A stretch of 64,000 bases of DNA from JACRCT01 sp049841135. Lineage in GTDB: Bacteria > Myxococcota > Myxococcia > Myxococcales > UBA5297. Below are positions 11,229-20,830 of this stretch, piece after piece; positions within the stretch are counted from its first letter, which is position 1, and each line of letters starts with the position of its first letter. The stretch lies in NCBI GenBank assembly GCA_049841135.1, contig JASGHK010000001.1, positions 558,001 to 622,000 on the forward strand, given 5' to 3'. The notes under the pieces were generated by a model. It was not told where the DNA came from. It saw only the letters and a program-made list of their open reading frames with translations, and ran no database searches. A program made the position numbers and the translations under genes.

Positions 11229-13719
11229 ATGGAGTACCTGGTCGCGGCCGGCATGGGTCTGGTCGTGCTGGCCGTGTCGGCGGTCTTCGCCGTGCGCGCC
11301 TTCAAGCGTCGCGACCTGCGCAAGAAGGCCGAGACCCGGTTGCAGTGGGGCGACCTCGCCGGTGCGGCCAAGCTCTTCGAGGAGGCGGGCGACCATTCGC
11401 GGGCTGCAGGCCTCTATCGCGAAGCGGGCGACCGCCTGAAAGCGGCCCGCCTGCAGCTGACCCTGAAGGACTACGACGGCGCGGTGGACGTCCTGCGCGG
11501 TGCCCGCCCGGAAGAGATCGAAGCGGGAGCGAAGCTGCTCAGCGAGGGCGGCGTGCTCGAGGACAAGGGCCGCGCGCGTGCCCTGGCCAACGTGGCCCAG
11601 GCGGCCGGCCTGGCGCCGCTCTCCGCCACCTTGTTCGAGAAGTCGGGCAATGCTGAAGAGGCCCGAGCCGCTCGCCTCCAGCAAGCGCGCTCGCTCGCGG
11701 CCCAAGGCAAGGCACTGGAGGCGGCCGCCATCTACGAGCGCCTCGGCGAGATGCGAGCCGCTGCCGCGGCCCAGGCCGAGGCCGCTCGCCGCGAGACCGA
11801 ATCCCGCGAAGAAGAACCAGCTCGCCAGCCGTGCCTCCGACCTTCTGCGCGGCCTCAACGACCTCCCTGGCGCCGCCGAGGCCCTCGCCGTCGGCGGCGA
11901 CATCGACGCCGGCGTCAAGCTGCTGGTCGACGCCAGGAACCTGCCGGGCGCCGCGCAGCTCTTGCAGTGGCACGGCAAGCACAAGGAAGCCGCCGCCCTC
12001 TTCGAGAAGGTCGGCGACTTCAAGAACGCCGCGCGCGCCCTGGGCCTAGCCGGCCAGGTCAAGGAGTCGGCGGCGATGCTGGAGAAGGCCGGCGACACCA
12101 TCGGCGCCGTCCGCCTGCTGCTCGACGCGCGCGACCCGAAGGCCGCCGCGGAGGTCCACCTGCGCGCCGGCTCCAAGGCCGCCGCCGCGGAGATCCTCGC
12201 GGGCGCCGGCGACGTGGACGGCGCGGTCAAGATCTACCTGTCCGCCAACGACCTGGACGCCGCCGTGGAGCTGCTCTGCAAGCGCGGGCGGCCTCGCGAC
12301 GCAGCCGCGCTCCTGACCCAGCGCGGCGAGACGCACCGGGCCGCCGTCCTGCTCGCCGAGTCGGGAGACCTGACTCAGAAGGCCCGGCTGCTCGAGTCCA
12401 AGGGCGACTGCGAAGGAGCGGCGCAGGCCTGGCTGGACCTCGGGCAGCCGCAAGAGGCCCGCGCCGCCATGGCGCGCGCCCCCAGCATCTCGTCGATGGG
12501 CCGCTTCCTCCTCGCGCGCGCCTGCATGGCGATGCAGGAGTACGAAGAGGCCTCGCAGCACTTCGCCGCCCTGCTCGACGGCCCGCCCCGCGGCATCAAG
12601 CGCACCGACGTGCTCTACGGCCTCGCCCGCGCCTTCGAGTCGATGACCCGCATCCGCGAGGCCATCGCCACCCTCGAGGAGCTGGTGGCAGCCGACCCGG
12701 GATACCGGGACGCCGGTTTCCGCATCAAGCTTTTGAACGCGCGGCTGGTCGGCGGCTCCTCGCCCATCCCGCTCACCAACGAGGCCTCGGGCAGCTTCGC
12801 CGCGAACCTCTCTGCGCAGCCCGCTTCGGCGTTGCCCGCCGAGTGGGGGGGCTCCCCCAGCGGCAACCACCCCATCCCCGCAGGCTTCGGCGACCGCCTG
12901 GACACCAGCCCGCGGCAGGGGGTCCCCGACCGGTACGTCGTGGAGAAGGAGCTGGGCCGTGGCGCCATGGGCGTCGTCTACCGCGCCCTGGACTCGCAGC
13001 TGGGACGGACGGTCGCCATCAAGGTCCTCGAGAAGAGCGCCGGCGCCGACCCGCGCATCCGCGAGTACTTCCTGCGCGAGGCCCGCGCGGTCGCCCAGCT
13101 CATCCACCCCAACGTCGTCACGCTGTTCGACGCCGGTCTGCAGGGGAGCAACCCCTACCTCGTCATGGAGCTGGTCGACGGCGACGACCTGCGGACCCGC
13201 CTGCAGCAGGGGCCGCTGGGCATCAAGGAGGCGCTGCTCTTGAGCGCGGGCGTGGCCTCGGCGCTGGACGCGGCCCACAACCGCAAGATCATCCACCGCG
13301 ACGTCAAGCCCGAGAACATCATCGCCGGCCCGGACGGCACGGCGAAGCTGATGGACTTCGGCGTCGCGCACGTCGTCGCCGATGCCGGCGAGCGGCGCGC
13401 GACCATCATCGGCACGCCGGTGTACATGGCCCCCGAGCAGATCAAGGGCGAGGCCATCGGCGGCTACACCGACACCTACGCGCTGGGCGTGGTGCTCTTC
13501 GAGTGCCTGACGGGCGTGCCGCCCTTCGACCCGAACGGCGCGCTCTACCACCACGTCAACTCGCCGCCCCCCGACCCGCGTCAGGTGCGCGCCGACATCC
13601 CCGCTCCCATCGTCGACGCGGTGATGCGCTGCCTGGCCAAGAACCCGCAGGAGCGCTTCCCCAGCGCCAAGGCGCTCTCCGACGCGCTGATCGCCTTGGC
13701 CGGCTCGCTGGCTGCCTGA
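11229..13719 (+). CDS. Membrane-anchored repeat protein fused to a C-terminal Ser/Thr kinase, one frameshift
   Basis: From an ATG preceded by GGAAGGA. One N-terminal membrane helix (YLVAAGMGLVVLAVSAVFAV) is followed by ~500 residues of degenerate ~30-residue helical repeats with an A-x-LFE-x-G-D-x2-RAA pattern, resembling TPR/SEL1 solenoids. The kinase domain is at the C-terminal end: glycine loop ELGRGAMGVVY, VAIKVLEK, catalytic HRDVKPENII, DFGVAHV in place of DFG-L, and APEQ. The frame changes once near 11800-11815, between AAAAAQAEAARRE and KKNQLASRASDLLRG; the repeat pattern continues across it. The intact protein would be about 830 residues. Most bacterial Hanks kinases place the kinase N-terminal to the membrane helix, so this order is reversed. 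Confidence 0.75.
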
Positions 13720-13773
13720 GCCGGCCCTTGCCGTCCATCTCCGCCTGGTGCGTCCGGGCCGAGAGGTCCGTCG

Positions 13774-14295
13774 TCAGGGCCCCGCCGGCGCCGTCGCCTT
13801 CTTCGCCGCCTGCTCGCACTCGAGGAGCGCGCGCTTCATCACCACCAGGTGCGGCTCGTAGTCGTCGAAGCCCGCGTCCGGGTTGAACGCGAGCTCCTCG
13901 GCATGCAGCGTGACCGGCACGTTGTAGAGCGCGCAGTCCTCGTCGCCCGGGTGCGCCTCGCAGAAGAGGTTCACCGCGTTCTTGATGCCCTTCTTGGGAT
14001 TGGGCGGGCCGCCCAGGTTGAACTGCTCCACCCGGCGCTCGCCCAGCCAGGCCCGACGTCGCTCCACCCGCGCCAGCTGCGCTGCACATCGGCCGGTCGG
14101 CCCGGTGTCCGGCGCTGCGGCGTCGAGTCCGGGAGGCGCGTCGGCGTCCGGCGGTCCCCACGGCCAGCTCGGATAGCGCCCGGTGTCGGGCTGGTTCCAG
14201 GGCCAGGGGTTGGACGGCGTCGAGGGCATCGCCGCTGGAAGCATGACGGCCGCGGCGAGAGCGAGCGCCGCGGCCGCAATCCTGCGGAGCGTCAT
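13774..14295 (-). CDS. Secreted protein of unknown function
   Basis: 173 codons from the ATG at 14293-14295, with a signal peptide (LRRIAAAALALAAAVMLPAA). Next comes a Trp/Pro/Asp-rich low-complexity stretch (NPWPWNQPDTGRYP), then a helical domain with two conserved-looking Cys pairs (CAAQ with CEQAA; CEAHPGDEDC). I recognise no family. It is the last gene of the phoH/methyltransferase group, with its start 13 nt from the methyltransferase stop, and is convergent with the Ser/Thr kinase gene. Confidence 0.55.
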   Translation of the reverse strand: MTLRRIAAAALALAAAVMLPAAMPSTPSNPWPWNQPDTGRYPSWPWGPPDADAPPGLDAAAPDTGPTGRCAAQLARVERRRAWLGERRVEQFNLGGPPNPKKGIKNAVNLFCEAHPGDEDCALYNVPVTLHAEELAFNPDAGFDDYEPHLVVMKRALLECEQAAKKATAPAGP

Positions 14296-14308
14296 CGGGT
14301 CCGCTACC

Positions 14309-15103
14309 TCACTCGCCGCCACGAGAAGGAGGCGGCTTCTCGCCAGGCTCCTTGCGGCGGGCGATGAAGAGCACCTCGTTGACCGCCGCGCGCCCGCCCT
14401 CGCGGCGGTACACGTCGATCTCCTTCTTGAGGCCCTCGGCGGCCTTGGCGTCGGCCTCGCCGTTCATCGGCATCACCGCCATCGCCTGCTCGATGTAGCG
14501 GTACCACTCGTCCATCACCGCTTCCGAGTAGGCCTCGGCGGCCAGCGGCTCGAACCCGGCCTCCTCGAGCGCCGTGGAGAGCTGCCAGGGTGGCCGCAGC
14601 GCCTCGCCTCGGTTCACGTAGAGCGACTCGACCGCCGAGGGGATGGTGCGCCCCACCCTCGCCGTGGCGCTGACGACGAGCAGCCCGTTCTGGGTGAGGA
14701 ACTTGCGCGCGTCCGCCACGCACTCGTCGAAGCTCTGGCCCAGGTAGCGCAGGCTGCCTTCGACCACCACCGCCTGGTAGCCCACCGGAGGCGGCGGCAT
14801 CGTCTTGAAGTCGCCCTTGACCGGCGTCAGCAGCCCCTCCACCCCGTCCTTCTGGGCGACGGCCTTGAGCGCCCCCAGGCTCGCCTCGTCGCGGTCGGCG
14901 CAGGTCACGAAGCAGCGGGAGGTGCGGGCGATCATGCGGGCCACGACGCCCGCGCCGCAGCCCATGACCAGCACCTTGTCCCCCGACTCGACGGCCAGCA
15001 TCGAGGCGATTCGCGCGGCGATGGCCTCCCCGCCGGGGGCCCGCCGCTCCGCTCCGCGGAACAGGCGCGTGTAGAAGTCGGTCTCGCTCGTCGGTGCGCC
15101 CAC
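14309..15103 (-). CDS. Class I SAM-dependent methyltransferase
   Basis: 264 codons from a GTG start with AAGGGG upstream. Motif I VLVMGCGAGVVARMIA binds S-adenosylmethionine. An acidic strand ending (CADRD) closes motif II and GYQAVVVEGSLRYL forms the motif IV region. The C-terminal half is helical. The product resembles small-molecule methyltransferases more than DNA or rRNA methylases (no NPPY), but the substrate cannot be read from sequence. It lies 16 nt after the phoH-family gene, suggesting cotranscription. Confidence 0.75.
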   Translation of the reverse strand: MGAPTSETDFYTRLFRGAERRAPGGEAIAARIASMLAVESGDKVLVMGCGAGVVARMIARTSRCFVTCADRDEASLGALKAVAQKDGVEGLLTPVKGDFKTMPPPPVGYQAVVVEGSLRYLGQSFDECVADARKFLTQNGLLVVSATARVGRTIPSAVESLYVNRGEALRPPWQLSTALEEAGFEPLAAEAYSEAVMDEWYRYIEQAMAVMPMNGEADAKAAEGLKKEIDVYRREGGRAAVNEVLFIARRKEPGEKPPPSRGGE

Positions 15104-15119
15104 GTTTTCCCCTTCCCGC

Positions 15120-16441
15120 CTACAGGAGGTTCGCCGCGAGCTCCGCCAGCTGGCTGCGCTCGCCCTTGGTCATGGTGATGTGCCCGGCGATCTTCTGGTT
15201 CTTGAACCGGTTCACCACGTGCACCAGGCCGTTGTTGGTCGAGTCCACGTACGGGTTGTCGATCTGGTAGGGGTCGCCGGTCAGGACGATCTTCGTGCCG
15301 TCGCCCACGCGGGTGATGATGGTCTTCACCTCGTGCGGGGTCAGGTTCTGCGCCTCGTCCACGATGATGTACTGGCTGGGGATGGACCGGCCGCGGATGT
15401 AGGTCAGCGGCTCGATCTCCAGGATGCCCAGGTCGATCAGCTCCTGGTAGCCGCGGCCCGCCTTCTTGTCGCTCCTCGAGATGTTCATGAGGAACTCGAC
15501 GTTGTCGAAGATGGGCTGCATCCAGGGGTTGAGCTTCTCCTCCACGTCGCCGGGCAGGTAGCCGATGTCGCGGCCCAGCGGGAAGATTGGCCGGCTGACC
15601 AGGAGCTTGCTGAAGACCGTCTCGTCCATGGTCTTCTGCAGGCCGGCGGCGATGGCGAGCAGCGTCTTGCCGGTGCCGGCCTTGCCGACGATGGTGATGA
15701 GCTTGATGTCCTCGGCGAGCAGGAGGTCGAGCGCGAAGCTCTGCTCGACGTTGCGCGGCCGCACGCCCCAGACGCCTTCCTTGGCGAAGCGCATGATGGG
15801 CACGACCTTGGACGCGCCGCGCTTGGGGTCGAACTTGCCCATGGCCGTGTGCGACGGGTTCTGGGCGTCGCGCAGGATGACGAACTGGTTGGGGCAATGG
15901 TCCGGCAGGTCGACCTCGACCTCGCCGTTCTTGTAGAGGTTGTCGACCACCGCGCTGGCCACCGTCGAGCTTCGGCGTAGCCGGTGTAGAGGTCGGCGAT
16001 CTCCACGCGCTCGGCGTCGTAGTCCTCGGCCACCAGGCCCAGGGCGTCGGCGCGGATGCGGAGGTTGGCGTCCTTGGTGACGAAGACCGAGGGGATCCCC
16101 GGGTCCGCGTCGCGGGTGTCGAGCGCCACCGCCATGATGCGGTTGTCGGTGGAGGCGCCGCTGACCATCTCGCGCGGCAGCTCGCGCTCGGTGAAGACCA
16201 CCTTGAGCGTGCCACCCGAAGGCAGCTTCACGCCGTTGGCGAGCGAGCCCTCCTGACGGAAGCCGTCGAGGAAGCGGGCGACCTGGCGTGCATTGCGTCC
16301 GAGCTCCGAGAGGTCGCGCTTGAACTGGTCGATCTCCTCGATCACGTAGATCGGGACGATGACGTTGTTGTCGGCGAAGGCATACAGCGCGCGCGGATCG
16401 TGGAGGAGGACGTTGGTGTCGAGGACGAAGTTCTTTTTCAT
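15120..16441 (-). CDS. PIN-PhoH (YlaK-type) ATPase/ribonuclease, one frameshift
   Basis: The N-terminal PIN domain starts KNFVLDTNVLLHDP and contains the acidic residues expected of PIN nucleases (RIMAVALDTRD, FVTKDANLRIRAD). The PhoH helicase-like domain follows: Walker A ITIVGKAGTGKTLLAIAA, IIVDEAQNLTPHE, IVLTGDPYQID. The frame breaks between LYTGYAEAR and ASAVVDNLYKNGEVE near 15962; one missing base in a GG pair there would give a continuous ~440-residue protein, the usual length for this fusion. Family members are proposed RNA helicase/RNase proteins. It heads a three-gene minus-strand group. Confidence 0.85.
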
Positions 16442-16648
16442 GGGATGGGGGGCTGCCCTTCAGATCCTTCTATCGACTGGGGATTTTCCCCGGGGACCGA
16501 GTCGGGGCCAACGCGGCGGCGATGATAGCAGGCTCGCTGTGGGTGGGAAATGAACAATCGCGGGCGGTTGCATGAACGCAAAGAGCCGTTCCGCTCCGCC
16601 CGCGAGGCCGCTAGGATTCCCGGGCTTCCCAACCCCCAGGAGACCCAA

Positions 16649-18385
16649 ATGGACAGCGCGCTCGCTCAGAAGATCGCCTCTTGGATTGAACAGGATCCGG
16701 ACCCCGTCACCCGCGCCGAGCTGCAGACCCTGCTCGACAAGAAGGCCGAAGCAGACTTGGCCGAGCGCTTCTCCGGCACCTTGGAGTTCGGGACGGCCGG
16801 CCTGCGCGGCATCCTGGGCGGCGGCCCGATGCGGATGAACCGCTCGGTGGTCCGCCGCGCGACCGCGGGCCTGGCGGCCTACGTGAAGAAGACGGTCAAG
16901 GACGCCGAGAAGAAAGGCGTCGTGCTGGGCTACGACGGCCGCAAGATGAGCCGCGAGTTCGCCGAGGAGGCCGCCTCCACGCTCGCCGGCGCCGGCATCG
17001 TCGTGCACCTGTCCGACACCCTCTGCCCCACCCCCATGGTCGCCTTCTCGGTGCTGGCCACCGGCGCGGCCGCGGGCGTGATGGTCACCGCCAGCCACAA
17101 CCCGCCCGAGTACAACGGCTACAAGGTCTACTGGGACAACGGCGCGCAGATCATCCCGCCGCACGACAAGGGGATCAGCGCGGAGATCGACGCGGTCGGC
17201 GACCTGCGCCGCGTCCCGATGCCCAGCCTGACCGAGGCCCGGTCGAAGGGTCTGCTCAAGTCGATCGGCGCGGAGATGGAGCAGAAGTACCTCGCCTCCA
17301 TCAAGAAGCTGGAGCTGCACCCGGAGGTCGCCCGCGACGTGAGCCTCGTCTACACGGCGATGCACGGCGTCGGCGGCAAGCTGGCCCAGGCGGCGCTGGC
17401 GCAGGCCGGCTTCAAGAAGGTCTTCCCGGTCGAGGCGCAACTCCACCCGGACGGCAACTTCCCCACCGTGCGCTTCCCCAACCCCGAGGAGAAGGGCGCG
17501 CTCGACCTGTCGCTGGCGCTGGCGCGCGAGAAGGACGCGGACCTCGTCATCGCCAACGACCCGGACGCCGACCGCCTGGCCATCGCCGCCAAGAAGGGTC
17601 CGGGCGAGTACGTCCAGCTCTCGGGCGACCAGGTGGGCGCGTTGTTCGGCTACTACCTGCTCAGCGAGCGCAAGGGCGGCCCCGACCGGCTGGTGGTCAC
17701 GACCATCGTCTCCTCGGCGATGCTGGGCGAGATGGCCCGGGTGCTGGGCGTCCAGTACGCGGAGACGCTCACCGGCTTCAAGTGGATCGCCAACCAGGCC
17801 ATCGCCTTCGAGGCCAAGCGCAAGACCGACTTCGTCTTCGGCTACGAGGAGGCGCTGGGCTACACCATCGGCGTCGGCGTGCGCGACAAGGACGGCATCA
17901 GCGCCGCGGCGGTTTTCGCGGAGATGGCCGCGGTCTGCAAGTCGCGCGGCCTGACCATCCTGCAGTACCTGGAGCAGACCTACCGCAAGTTCGGGCTCTT
18001 CAAGAGCGCCCAGCACAACATCGTGCTGCCCGGCGCCACCGGGGCCGCGCAGATCAAGCAGATGATGGAGCGCCTGCGCGCCAACCCGCCCAAGACCATC
18101 GGCGCCACGAAGGTCCTGGCGCTGCGCGACCTGGGCAAGAGCATCCGCACGACCGAGAAGGGTGAGGAGAAGGTCGACCTGCCCAAGTCCGACGTGCTCA
18201 CCTTCGAGCTCGAGGGCGCCGGCCGCATCACCGCCCGGCCCAGCGGTACCGAGCCGAAGATCAAGTTCTACTTCGAGCTGCGCGAGCCCATCGCCGAGGG
18301 CGAGGCGTTTGGTAACGCCCAGGCCCGCGCCGACGAGAAGATGAAGGCGCTCGTCGACGCCTTCGTGAAGATCGCGCAGCCGTAG
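16649..18385 (+). CDS. Phosphohexomutase (phosphoglucomutase/phosphomannomutase family, PGM2-like)
   Basis: 578 codons from the ATG at 16649, with CAGGAGA upstream; the open frame extends further 5' but without a sensible N-terminus. The four alpha-D-phosphohexomutase domains are recognisable: early FGTAGLRGILGGG, active-site phosphoserine loop GVMVTASHNPPEYNGYKVYW, metal loop ANDPDADRLA, sugar-binding FGYEEALGY and the C-terminal phosphate loop RPSGTEPKIKFY. It interconverts hexose 1- and 6-phosphates, feeding nucleotide sugar and polysaccharide synthesis. Length and the EFGTAG start match the long PGM2/pentomutase-like branch rather than the ~460-residue ManB/AlgC type. Confidence 0.92.
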   Translation: MDSALAQKIASWIEQDPDPVTRAELQTLLDKKAEADLAERFSGTLEFGTAGLRGILGGGPMRMNRSVVRRATAGLAAYVKKTVKDAEKKGVVLGYDGRKMSREFAEEAASTLAGAGIVVHLSDTLCPTPMVAFSVLATGAAAGVMVTASHNPPEYNGYKVYWDNGAQIIPPHDKGISAEIDAVGDLRRVPMPSLTEARSKGLLKSIGAEMEQKYLASIKKLELHPEVARDVSLVYTAMHGVGGKLAQAALAQAGFKKVFPVEAQLHPDGNFPTVRFPNPEEKGALDLSLALAREKDADLVIANDPDADRLAIAAKKGPGEYVQLSGDQVGALFGYYLLSERKGGPDRLVVTTIVSSAMLGEMARVLGVQYAETLTGFKWIANQAIAFEAKRKTDFVFGYEEALGYTIGVGVRDKDGISAAAVFAEMAAVCKSRGLTILQYLEQTYRKFGLFKSAQHNIVLPGATGAAQIKQMMERLRANPPKTIGATKVLALRDLGKSIRTTEKGEEKVDLPKSDVLTFELEGAGRITARPSGTEPKIKFYFELREPIAEGEAFGNAQARADEKMKALVDAFVKIAQP

Positions 18386-18440
18386 CCTCCGACACCCCGA
18401 GCTCGTCGAGGGGCCAGAGCGACTTCCCTGCAACCCGAGC

Positions 18441-18472
18441 GCACGGGCGATCGATCTCTCGATCGCCCGTGC
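18441..18472. terminator. Bidirectional 14-bp hairpin between convergent genes
   Basis: GCACGGGCGATCGA at 18441-18454 and its exact complement at 18459-18472 enclose a TCTC tetraloop. The hairpin lies between the stop of the phosphohexomutase gene and that of the isochorismatase gene. There is no T-run on either side, but the stem is very strong. Confidence 0.65.
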
Positions 18473-18479
18473 CCCTCGC

Positions 18480-19043
18480 CTACTTCACCGCGGCGCTGAC
18501 CCGCTTGAACTCGGGCGTCCCCGCCTTCCCCAACAGGTCGAACAGGGCGCTCTCGGTCGTGGTGATGACCGCGCCCAGGTCGCGAGCGCGCTCGAGGCCA
18601 ATCGCCCGGTCCTCGGGCGTGCGCGACAGGATGGCGTCCGCACACAGGTAGGGAACGAAGTCGCGCTCCAGCAGGTCTCGCGCGGTCTGGAAGACGCAGA
18701 CGTGCGACTCGACGCCGCAGATGAGCACCTGCGGCCGGTCCCCGAGCCGCTCCATCGCCGCCGGCACCGCGGCCGAGAACTCCAGCTTCTCGATGGCGGC
18801 GAGCCCCTCCGGCAACGCTGCGCTCACCTCGGCCACCGTGTGCCCCAGCCTCTGCGGGTACTGCTCGGTCACGACGACTCGGAGTCCCATCGCCTTGGCG
18901 CCTTCCAGCAAGGCGCGCACGCGGTTGAACATCCGCGGCACGAGCTTGGGGTCCATGGCGGCGACCATCCTCTCCTGAAGGTCCACCACCATCAGCGCGG
19001 TCTTCGCCCGGTCCAGCCGCATCCTCAACGGGTCCATCGCCAT
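18480..19043 (-). CDS. Isochorismatase-family cysteine hydrolase
   Basis: 187 codons. The ATG at 19041-19043 is chosen because AAAGGAGG ends 6 nt before it; the GTG two codons earlier would touch that site. The fold is clear: KTALMVVDLQERMV with the catalytic Asp, a Lys in AIEKLEFSAAVP, and the nucleophile Cys in VLICGVESHVCVFQTARDL. Family members hydrolyse isochorismate, nicotinamide or ureido amides. The triad Asp-Lys-Cys is present, but nothing here identifies the substrate. It starts 12 nt after the stop of the thiamine-diphosphate enzyme gene and is probably cotranscribed. Confidence 0.85.
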   Translation of the reverse strand: MAMDPLRMRLDRAKTALMVVDLQERMVAAMDPKLVPRMFNRVRALLEGAKAMGLRVVVTEQYPQRLGHTVAEVSAALPEGLAAIEKLEFSAAVPAAMERLGDRPQVLICGVESHVCVFQTARDLLERDFVPYLCADAILSRTPEDRAIGLERARDLGAVITTTESALFDLLGKAGTPEFKRVSAAVK

Positions 19044-19055
19044 GGTCACCCTCCT

Positions 19056-20702
19056 TTACATCGCGTAGCCCTGCGCCCCCGACGACGCCGGGGCCTGGGG
19101 ATCCAGCTCGACGTTCACGCAGGCCACCGTGCCGCTCGCCGCTGCCTTCTCCAGCGCAGGGCGGATCTGCCGTGGCTCGGTCACATGGAAACCCACCCCG
19201 CCCATCGCCTCGACGATCCGGTCGTAGCGGGTCGGCGCGAGCCGGGTCGCAGGAGAGGATTCCTCGCCATAGAGCTGCACCTGCGGCAGGCGAATCTGCC
19301 CCCAGGCCGCGTCGTTGCCGACGACGACCACGCAGGGCAACTTGAACCGCAGCATCGTCTCGAAGTCGAAGCCGTTCAGCCCGAACGAGCCGTCGCCCTG
19401 GATGACCCAGGTCAGCCGCTCGGGGTTGAGCAGCGCGCTGGCCATCGCGAACGGCGCGCCGACCCCCAGGCAGCCGAGTGGTCCGGGGTCCAGCCAGCGT
19501 CCGGGCCCCTTCACGTCGACCACCTTGGCGGCGATGGCGACCCAGTTGCCGCCGTCGGCGACCCAGGTCGCATCGCGTCCCGAGTTGGCCACCAGGCTCA
19601 TCTCGCGGGCCAGCCGGAAGTGGTGGATGGGCACCTGGTCGCTCGCCTCGAAGGCGCGCTGCTTCTCCTTCCGCGCGGCTTCGGCCTCCCTCACCTTCTT
19701 CAGGTAGCCCTCGCGCTGCGACCGGGCGCCCCAGCCGTCCGCGAGCTGTCCGAGCACCGCATCGGAGTGTCCGACGACTCCCAGCCCGACGGGCCGGTTC
19801 CTTCCTATCTCCGTCGGGTCGATGTCGACCTGGACGATGGTCGAGGACGGCCCGAAGGTCGGGTCCGCTCCGTAGCTGAGCCGGAAGTCGAAGGGCGTTC
19901 CCAGCACCAGCACCACGTCGGCCTCCGCGAGCACGTCCTTGCGCGCTTGCTGGAAGAGCAGCGGATGGCCGGACGGCAGGCAGCCTCTCCCTGCGCCGTT
20001 GAGGAAGACCGGAACCTGCGAGACCTCTGCGAAGCTCGCCAGCGCCTCGGCTGCTCCGTCCCACCAGATGCTCGAGCCGGCGATGACCGCGGGCCGCTCG
20101 GCCGCCCTCAAGAGATGGATCGCCCGGTCGACGAGCCGCGGGTCGCCCGGACAGCGCGCCGTCGTCCGGTACTCCCGGGGCCAGGTCACCGCGTCGTCCT
20201 CGACTCCGTTCGAGAGGACGTCCCAGGGGATCTCGAGGAAGACCGGCCCGGGCCGCCCGGAGAGCGCCACGCGGAAGGCCTTGGCCATGAACGCCGGGAT
20301 GAGCTTCGCCGACGGCACCCGGTCCGCCCACTTGGTGATGGTCTTGAACAGCGGCACCTGCTCCATCTCCTGCAGCGCGCCCTTGCCCTGGTTGAAGGTC
20401 GGCGCAGCGCCGCCCAAGAGCAGCAGCGGCGTGTTCGCAGCCCACGCATTGGCGACGGAGGTGAGCGCGTCGGTGACGCCCGGCCCCGCGGTCACCAGCG
20501 CGACGCCCAGGCCGCGGCGAAGGCGGGCGTAGGCATCGGCGGCATGCCCGGCCGCTTGCTCGTGCCGCGTGTCGATTAGCCGGATGCCGCGCTCGACGCA
20601 CCCCGCATAGATGGGCGCGATGTGCAGGCCGGAGAGGGTGAAGACGTGCTGGATCCCCTCCGACTCGAGCATCCGCGCGACCAGCTGCCCTCCGTTGAGC
20701 AT
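19056..20702 (-). CDS. Thiamine-diphosphate-dependent enzyme (acetolactate synthase / 2-hydroxyacyl-CoA lyase-like)
   Basis: 548 codons from an ATG with GGAAGGAG upstream. The N-terminal PYR domain has the catalytic Glu in LIDTRHEQAAGHAADAYAR and the AGPGVTDALTSVANA loop. A central Rossmann-like domain reads VLVLGTPFDFRLSYG. The C-terminal PP domain has the diphosphate/Mg motif GDGSFGLNGFDFETM, spaced as in the family. The overall arrangement matches acetolactate synthase, oxalyl-CoA decarboxylase and 2-hydroxyacyl-CoA lyase, which cannot be told apart here with confidence. No acetolactate synthase small subunit or ilvC is nearby, which argues against branched-chain synthesis. It is the first gene of the two-gene unit with the hydrolase. 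Confidence 0.82.
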   Translation of the reverse strand: MLNGGQLVARMLESEGIQHVFTLSGLHIAPIYAGCVERGIRLIDTRHEQAAGHAADAYARLRRGLGVALVTAGPGVTDALTSVANAWAANTPLLLLGGAAPTFNQGKGALQEMEQVPLFKTITKWADRVPSAKLIPAFMAKAFRVALSGRPGPVFLEIPWDVLSNGVEDDAVTWPREYRTTARCPGDPRLVDRAIHLLRAAERPAVIAGSSIWWDGAAEALASFAEVSQVPVFLNGAGRGCLPSGHPLLFQQARKDVLAEADVVLVLGTPFDFRLSYGADPTFGPSSTIVQVDIDPTEIGRNRPVGLGVVGHSDAVLGQLADGWGARSQREGYLKKVREAEAARKEKQRAFEASDQVPIHHFRLAREMSLVANSGRDATWVADGGNWVAIAAKVVDVKGPGRWLDPGPLGCLGVGAPFAMASALLNPERLTWVIQGDGSFGLNGFDFETMLRFKLPCVVVVGNDAAWGQIRLPQVQLYGEESSPATRLAPTRYDRIVEAMGGVGFHVTEPRQIRPALEKAAASGTVACVNVELDPQAPASSGAQGYAM

Positions 20703-20830
20703 GGACGGCTCCTTCCCCCAAAAGCGGGAACCGAAAGCTAAGGGCGGGGGCCTGCGCCCGGTACCCATGGATGGGTGGGGGCCGTGGACGTCGGGAATTC
20801 GCGGGGTTACGAGCTCCAGTCGATGAGAGC

